Positions 7,035 to 11,133 of a DNA stretch of 11,133 nucleotides are shown one piece after another. This stretch comes from Deltaproteobacteria bacterium (GTDB lineage Bacteria; Desulfobacterota; Syntrophia; Syntrophales; UBA2210). The stretch's first letter is position 1; every line of letters begins with the position of its first letter. The stretch covers positions 1-11,133 of the forward strand of contig JAFGPZ010000066.1 of NCBI GenBank assembly GCA_016935935.1, in the 5' to 3' direction. The position numbers and the translations under genes were made by a program. The notes below the pieces were generated by a model. That model ran no database searches. It had not been told where the DNA came from and was given only the letters and a program-made list of their open reading frames with translations.

Positions 7035-8297
7035 TCATTCATATCTTAGTGCCTCAGCTGGATCAAGCTTTGAGGCGCTCCAGGATGGATAGATCGACGC
7101 CAGAAAGCATATCACCGCCGTTATTATAACAATGAGTACAACGTCTCCATAATTTATCCGGGAAGGAAGATCGCTTAAATAATACACATCCTGTGGCAGG
7201 ACTTTGAATCCAAAAAGTTTTTCTATAAAAGCCGTCAGTCTTTCAAGGTTTTCGGCGACAGTTATACCCGTTACACAGCCCAGAGTTGTCCCGATTGCTC
7301 CAATAATAAAACCCTGAATCATAAATATCTTCATTATGCTCTTCGACGTAGCCCCCATTGATTTCAATATAGCTATGTCTCTTGTCTTCTCCATAACACT
7401 CATTATCAGGGATGTGATAATACTGAAAGCCGCCACCAGCACGATCAGACTCAGAATAATGAACATGACCCTTTTTTCCAGCCTCAGCGCTGAAAAAAGA
7501 TTTTTATTCATTTCCATCCAGTTTCTTGCCCAGTATGTAAAACCAAGCTTTTTCTCTACGGCTCCTGCTATTGTCTTTGCCGCATAGACATCATTTACCT
7601 TTATTCCTATTCCCGTCACTTCATCTTTCATGTTGAGAAATATCTGAGCATCTTCAAGCGACATAAAAACTAAGGAAGAATCGTATTCATAGAATCCGGA
7701 ATCAAATATACCGACAACGCGAAACTTCTTTATCCTGGGCACTATACCCATAGGTGTAGGAATTCCCATAGGAAGCACTATCTCTACTATGTCAAAAAGG
7801 TTTATACCCAGATTCTGAGCCAGTTCTTTCCCTACTGCAAGTCCAGGCGCCCTCGTAAGGCTCTTTTCCATGCTCTCGGGGGCAAGGGCTTCAATCTTCC
7901 CTTCTTTCATTTTACCTAAACTTATAACATCAAGAGCGTTTTTTACCGATATTCCTCTTAGAACTACGCCTGTTACCCTGTCTTGGTGCTTCAACATGGC
8001 CTGGCCGTATATGAAAGGAGTTGAAGCTACAACACCGTCGATACCTTTAAGATCTTCTGCTAATTCATTATAATTCTTCATGGCCCCAGTATATTTCATC
8101 AGAACTACATGAGAATTAATGCCCAGTATCTTGTTGCGCAGTTCTATTTCAAAACCGTTCATAACTGCCAAAACGACAATAAGTGCTGCGACTCCGAGGA
8201 ATATTCCAAATACGGAAATAAAGGTATTTACAGAAATGAGGGTTTGCTTTCGTTTTGCCCTCAGATATCGGAGACCTATAAAGAGTTCATATGACAT
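7035..8297 (-). CDS. Lipoprotein-releasing ABC transporter permease, LolC/LolE family
   Basis: This is the membrane subunit of the Lol exporter. The 420-residue protein has the family layout: a first transmembrane helix at about 22-46 (ending in the conserved AVMNGFE), a large periplasmic domain from about 50 to 270, then three transmembrane helices at about 277-301, 323-348 and 385-405. It ends in LDPAEALRYE, the typical coupling tail of FtsX-like permeases. The stretch at about 176-197, with P180, T181, P182, G184, P187 and then FRVVGIF, resembles the LolA-binding Hook of LolC/LolF. E. coli uses a LolC-LolE heterodimer, but only one permease gene is here; a LolF-like homodimer with LolD is the likely arrangement (inference). 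It lies 49 bases after lysS, and its ATG has only a weak SD. Family is certain; whether to call it LolC, LolE or LolF is not. Confidence 0.93.
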   Translation of the reverse strand: MSYELFIGLRYLRAKRKQTLISVNTFISVFGIFLGVAALIVVLAVMNGFEIELRNKILGINSHVVLMKYTGAMKNYNELAEDLKGIDGVVASTPFIYGQAMLKHQDRVTGVVLRGISVKNALDVISLGKMKEGKIEALAPESMEKSLTRAPGLAVGKELAQNLGINLFDIVEIVLPMGIPTPMGIVPRIKKFRVVGIFDSGFYEYDSSLVFMSLEDAQIFLNMKDEVTGIGIKVNDVYAAKTIAGAVEKKLGFTYWARNWMEMNKNLFSALRLEKRVMFIILSLIVLVAAFSIITSLIMSVMEKTRDIAILKSMGATSKSIMKIFMIQGFIIGAIGTTLGCVTGITVAENLERLTAFIEKLFGFKVLPQDVYYLSDLPSRINYGDVVLIVIITAVICFLASIYPSWSASKLDPAEALRYE

Positions 8298-8346
8298 AGT
8301 TCAGCATTTTAAATCTCTATTAATCGATGGAGGGATTCTGTCCCCC

Positions 8347-9825
8347 TCATTTTGATCTCAACTGAGGGAAGAGGATTACGTCTCTTATGGAAGGTGAATC
8401 AGTCAATAACATTACCAGTCGATCGATTCCTATCCCTTCACCAGCCGTCGGAGGCATGCCGTACTCAAGCGCTCTTATGTAATCTTCATCCATATCATGG
8501 GCATCCTGATCACCGGCTTCTCTCTCTCTTAACTGCATCTCAAATCTAAGGCGCTGGTCTTCGGGATCGTTGAGCTCTGAAAAGGCATTTGCCATTTCCC
8601 GCCCGCAGATATAAAGTTCAAAGCGATCGGTAAATCCAGGGGCAGACGAACTTTTCCTGGAGAGAGGAGAAACCTCTAAAGGATAACTTGTGATGAATGT
8701 CGGTTGAATGAGCTTGTCTTCAGCCAATTCTTCGAATATTGCAACAATAGTTTTTCCGAGAGACTCGCCACGTTCTATTTCCAATCCCAGGTTTCTTGCG
8801 TATTCTACAGCCTTATCCCTGTCTTCCAGAATCTCCGGACCTACTTCTGAATATGCAAGAATAGCTTCCTTAACCGTTAACCTTTTCCACGGCCGAGCTA
8901 AATCAATCTCAATCCCCTGGTAATTAAATTTAAGTACACCAAAGAGTTCCAGCGCCAGGAATGTAAATAGCTCTTCGGTCATTACCATAAGATCTTCGTA
9001 GGTGGCATAGGCTTCATAAAACTCCATCATGGTAAATTCCGGGTTATGGAAGGCGGATATTCCCTCATTTCTGAAATTTCTGTTGATTTCGAAGACCCTT
9101 TCCATACCGCCCACAATGAGGCGTTTCAGATACAGCTCAGGCGCTATCCGGAGAAAGAGATCCATATCGAGGGTATTGTGGTAGGTCTTGAAGGGCCGTG
9201 CAACGGCGCCTCCTGCTATGGGGTGCATCATAGGCGTTTCAACCTCAAGATAATTTCTTGCTACCATGAAGTCGCGCATTAGCTTGATTATTTTACTTCT
9301 TGTATAAAAAACATCCTTGACCCGCGAATTCATGATGAGGTCCAGGTGTCTCTGCCTGTATCTTGTTTCGATATCCGTGAGGCCGTGCCACTTCTCAGGA
9401 AGAGATCTCAAGGATTTCGATAAAAGTCTTACATCCGAGGCTTCTATGGTGAGTTCGCCTGTTCTTGTCTTGAATGGCTTTCCGGAAACACAGATAATAT
9501 CTCCAACATCAAATCTTTTGAAGATATTGTAGGATTTTTCGCCTACTTTATCTTTCCTCACGTAGGCCTGCAAAGAACCTTTCCTGTCCTGAATGCTTAT
9601 AAAGGCGGCTTTACCAAAATTTCTCACAGCCATCATTCTTCCCGCGATGGCATATTTTTCTTTGATAAGCGCAAGCTCCTCATTGCTGGAATCGGCAAAT
9701 CTACTCTTTATCTCTTCCGTGGTTTCAGTAACCTTGACATCGTTGGGATAAAGTTCAACTCCTTCATCTCTCAGGAATGCTATTTTTTCTTTTCGTTGTC
9801 TTAACAGATCGCTTGCTTCTTCCAT
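8347..9825 (-). CDS. lysS: Lysyl-tRNA synthetase, class II
   Basis: LysS charges tRNA-Lys with lysine in the cytoplasm. The 492 residues match the usual bacterial length. An N-terminal anticodon-binding OB-fold (about 57-137) is followed by the class II catalytic core: motif 1 around 176-199 (ending RNYLEVETP), motif 2 around 244-270 (FEINRNFRNEG then HNPEFTMMEFY), and motif 3 at 463-474 (GEGIGIDRLVML). The lysine-pocket region GREMANAFSELND (408-420) is intact. The start ATG at 9825 is supported by AGGAAG (9834-9839) eight bases upstream. It is the first gene of the minus-strand string; linkage to lolC is conserved in many deltaproteobacteria, although the enzyme has no direct role in envelope synthesis. 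I find no convincing promoter upstream, because the palindromic repeat lies within 31 bases of its start. Confidence 0.97.
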   Translation of the reverse strand: MEEASDLLRQRKEKIAFLRDEGVELYPNDVKVTETTEEIKSRFADSSNEELALIKEKYAIAGRMMAVRNFGKAAFISIQDRKGSLQAYVRKDKVGEKSYNIFKRFDVGDIICVSGKPFKTRTGELTIEASDVRLLSKSLRSLPEKWHGLTDIETRYRQRHLDLIMNSRVKDVFYTRSKIIKLMRDFMVARNYLEVETPMMHPIAGGAVARPFKTYHNTLDMDLFLRIAPELYLKRLIVGGMERVFEINRNFRNEGISAFHNPEFTMMEFYEAYATYEDLMVMTEELFTFLALELFGVLKFNYQGIEIDLARPWKRLTVKEAILAYSEVGPEILEDRDKAVEYARNLGLEIERGESLGKTIVAIFEELAEDKLIQPTFITSYPLEVSPLSRKSSSAPGFTDRFELYICGREMANAFSELNDPEDQRLRFEMQLREREAGDQDAHDMDEDYIRALEYGMPPTAGEGIGIDRLVMLLTDSPSIRDVILFPQLRSK

Positions 9826-9833
9826 TTATATAA

Positions 9834-9839
9834 CTTCCT
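9834..9839 (-). promoter_or_regulatory. Shine-Dalgarno sequence of lysS
   Basis: AGGAAG on the minus strand, eight bases before the lysS ATG. This fixes the start and rejects longer readings through the repeat. Confidence 0.7.
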
Positions 9840-9855
9840 GCCTGTAGATGAGTTT

Positions 9856-9983
9856 GACGGTGTGGTAAAAAGTCGGTTTTGTCCTATTTTTGTCATTCCG
9901 TGCCCTACACGGAATCCAGTAATATCAATTCGGATCCCTGCTTTCGCAGGAATGACGCTTTTTCTACTTCTTACGGGTTCGTC
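9856..9983. repeat. Palindromic 'VIPAKAGI'-type intergenic repeat (REP/MITE-like)
   Basis: The core runs 9892-9957 and is bounded by GTCATTCC (9892-9899) and its complement GGAATGAC (9949-9956). Within it lie two hairpins: ATTCCGTG/CACGGAAT (9895-9902 with 9908-9915, loop of 5) and CCTGC/GCAGG (9937-9941 with 9946-9950, loop TTTC). Read on the minus strand, it encodes the familiar spurious peptide SVIPAKAGI, a mark of a dispersed repeat family seen in many proteobacterial genomes, especially deltaproteobacteria. Outer arms also match partially: GACG...GTAA.AAGT at 9856-9873 against the complement of 9966-9983. That makes an element of about 128 bases with imperfect ends. It encodes no transposase. 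The two arms have drifted, which suggests an old insertion. Confidence 0.8.
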
Positions 9984-10050
9984 AAGTCTTGCATTGCTAT
10001 ATTTTTTTACCACTTTAGTCAAGAAAAGATTTTTCATCCCAAGAAAAGGA

Positions 10051-10079
10051 TTGACAAAAAAAACACATAATAATAGCAT
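10051..10079 (+). promoter_or_regulatory. Candidate sigma-70 promoter for hldA (upstream option)
   Basis: A perfect -35 box TTGACA (10051-10056) is followed after 17 bases by TAGCAT (10074-10079), which matches four of six -10 positions. The spacer is A-rich. A start near 10086 would give a leader of about 60 bases before the hldA ATG. Prediction by eye only. Confidence 0.4.
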
Positions 10080-10085
10080 TCTACA

Positions 10086-10113
10086 TTGTATCGGACGGGT
10101 GCCTGAGTATAAA
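10086..10113 (+). promoter_or_regulatory. Candidate sigma-70 promoter for hldA (downstream option)
   Basis: A good -10 box TATAAA (10108-10113) lies 16 bases after a weak -35 TTGTAT (10086-10091). It would start transcription near 10120, about 30 bases before hldA. It competes with the stronger -35 box further upstream, and either or both could be used. Confidence 0.3.
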
Positions 10114-10148
10114 TGTAAGCCGATAAAACTGGATACTAAGTTGGATTT

Positions 10149-11132
10149 ATGAAAAAACTTATAAGTAGAGACAGGGCATTAGAGGTCATAGGAAGATTCT
10201 CTTCGTCAAATGTTCTTGTTGTGGGAGACATGATGGTTGACCAGTTTATATGGGGCAAGGTCTCACGAATCTCTCCCGAGGCGCCGGTTCCTGTCGTGAG
10301 AGTTACAAATGAAACCCTCCTTTTAGGAGGCTGTGCAAACGTTGTAAACAATATATATTCTATCGGTGGTAAATCAGCCGTTGTCGGTGTCGTCGGCTCT
10401 GACAATATGGGGGGATGGCTTGTAAATACTCTGAAGACTATGAAAATTGACACGGGTGGAACATTTGTGGAAGAGGGACGCCCCACTTCCGTCAAAACAA
10501 GGGTTATAGCCAATAACCAGCAGGTCGTAAGATTTGATCGGGAAGAAAAAAAGCCTATTAGTGAGCATAGCATTTCGAGGATAATCGAGTATATCAGATT
10601 GATAAAAGATAATCTTGGCGCGATTATAATTTCAGATTACAAAAAAGGGGTTATTTTTAAAAACCTTATAGAAGGAATACGGGAGGCCATTTCCGGGCGG
10701 GACATATTCTTGTGCGTTGATCCCAAACAGAACAATTTTGCACTTTACAGGGACTGCGCTCTGATTACACCAAACAAGCAGGAAGCGGAGCGGGCCCTGG
10801 GTGTGGAATTTGAAAATGAAGATGATGTGATAAGGGGGGGGAGGAAACTCCTTGCAAGTTATGATTTTGGCGCTGTTCTTATTACCTTGGGCGAAGAAGG
10901 CATGATGCTTTTCGAAAAAAATGGAGATGTTACCCCTATACACCCACTTGCCAGGGAGGTATTCGACGTTACCGGAGCAGGAGATACGGTAATAGGAATA
11001 TTCGCACTTTCAATGGCAGCAGGTGCGTCACTGAAAGAAGCGGCGGTTCTTTCAAATTATGCCGCCAGTATTGTCGTTGGCAAGGTGGGAACAGCCAAGG
11101 TTTCTCAAGACGAGTTAAAAAGTGTTATATGA
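10149..11132 (+). CDS. hldA: D-glycero-beta-D-manno-heptose-7-phosphate kinase (RfaE domain I, stand-alone)
   Basis: HldA phosphorylates heptose-7-phosphate at C1 to give the 1,7-bisphosphate, a step toward ADP-heptose for the LPS inner core. The 327-residue PfkB-family kinase has GDMMVDQFIWG (26-36) followed by VSRISPEAPVPVVRV (38-52), the hallmark of RfaE1. The GGCANV glycine turn lies at 60-65 and the C-terminal PfkB signature DVTGAGDT at 273-280, with Asp279 the catalytic base. It stops at TGA 11130-11132, at the length of domain I alone. The cytidylyltransferase-like domain of bifunctional HldE (about 475 residues) is therefore not fused, and a separate HldC gene is expected, perhaps just beyond the window. 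The start ATG has only a weak SD (GGA, 10143-10145). It is transcribed away from lysS. Confidence 0.94.
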   Translation: MKKLISRDRALEVIGRFSSSNVLVVGDMMVDQFIWGKVSRISPEAPVPVVRVTNETLLLGGCANVVNNIYSIGGKSAVVGVVGSDNMGGWLVNTLKTMKIDTGGTFVEEGRPTSVKTRVIANNQQVVRFDREEKKPISEHSISRIIEYIRLIKDNLGAIIISDYKKGVIFKNLIEGIREAISGRDIFLCVDPKQNNFALYRDCALITPNKQEAERALGVEFENEDDVIRGGRKLLASYDFGAVLITLGEEGMMLFEKNGDVTPIHPLAREVFDVTGAGDTVIGIFALSMAAGASLKEAAVLSNYAASIVVGKVGTAKVSQDELKSVI

Positions 11133-11133
11133 G

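Larger units (their letters stand above)
9826..10148. other. 323-base divergent intergenic region between lysS and hldA
   Basis: This stretch must hold the promoters for the leftward lysS string and the rightward hldA gene. It contains a palindromic dispersed repeat (9856-9983), an A/T-rich section (10000-10080), and two candidate hldA promoters. Short ORFs crossing it on either strand are translations of the repeat and are not credited as genes. A 10-base inverted repeat, GTGGTAAAAA at 9862-9871 and its complement at 10004-10013, brackets the central repeat. Confidence 0.6.

Noticed and set aside
8329..8347. GGAGGGA/TCCCCCT stem between lysS and the Lol permease as a terminator
   Set aside because: It has a mismatch and no T-run on the minus strand; read-through from lysS to the permease is more likely.
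9801..10079. 92-codon minus-strand ORF overlapping the lysS start
   Set aside because: It is mainly the translated palindromic repeat (SVIPAKAGI), overlaps lysS in another frame and has no ribosome-binding site of note.
10136..10573. 145-codon minus-strand ORF opposite hldA
   Set aside because: It is a shadow of the hldA coding frame; hldA carries intact PfkB/RfaE motifs.

Overview
The window looks like a chromosomal segment of a Gram-negative, deltaproteobacterial-type organism (Desulfobacterota, perhaps near Syntrophales; this placement is inferred from gene order, not from a search). The order lysS, lolC/E, lolD, bamA, skp, lpxD, lpxA, Gfo/Idh/MocA oxidoreductase, lpxB is a known envelope-biogenesis cluster of that group. 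The lysS-hldA gap also carries a 'VIPAKAGI'-type palindromic repeat of the kind common in those genomes.

Layout. Positions 1-9825 form one tightly packed minus-strand gene string, read from right to left. lysS (lysyl-tRNA synthetase) leads. It is followed by lolC/E and lolD (lipoprotein release from the inner membrane), bamA (outer-membrane protein insertion) and skp/ompH (periplasmic chaperone). Then come lpxD and lpxA (lipid A acyltransferases), a nucleotide-sugar-type oxidoreductase, and the first 55 codons of lpxB (lipid A disaccharide synthase), which runs off the left edge. Most junctions are overlaps or gaps under 50 bases, so the string is probably one operon. The exception is a 218-base gap before lpxB. 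A 323-base divergent intergenic region (9826-10148) holds the palindromic repeat and candidate promoters. From 10149 a plus-strand hldA/rfaE1 (heptose-7-phosphate kinase, LPS inner core) runs almost exactly to the right edge.

How the genes work together. Apart from lysS, everything serves outer-membrane construction. LpxA, LpxD and LpxB make lipid A, and HldA makes the ADP-heptose precursor of the core. LolCD sends lipoproteins out, while Skp and BamA handle beta-barrel proteins.

Points that stand out are: (1) fabZ, usually between lpxD and lpxA, is absent, and the two genes overlap by GTGA; (2) lpxI is also absent, while a GnnA-like oxidoreductase is present without an adjacent GnnB-type aminotransferase; (3) BamA carries an extra N-terminal domain resembling CsgG/TolB-N/FlgO-type folds ahead of five POTRA domains; (4) lpxA and probably lpxB start with GTG inside an identical 14-base sequence; (5) only one LolC/E permease is encoded. 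I see no phage, CRISPR, defence or IS gene, and no RNA gene. I did not find a clearly new biological system here.
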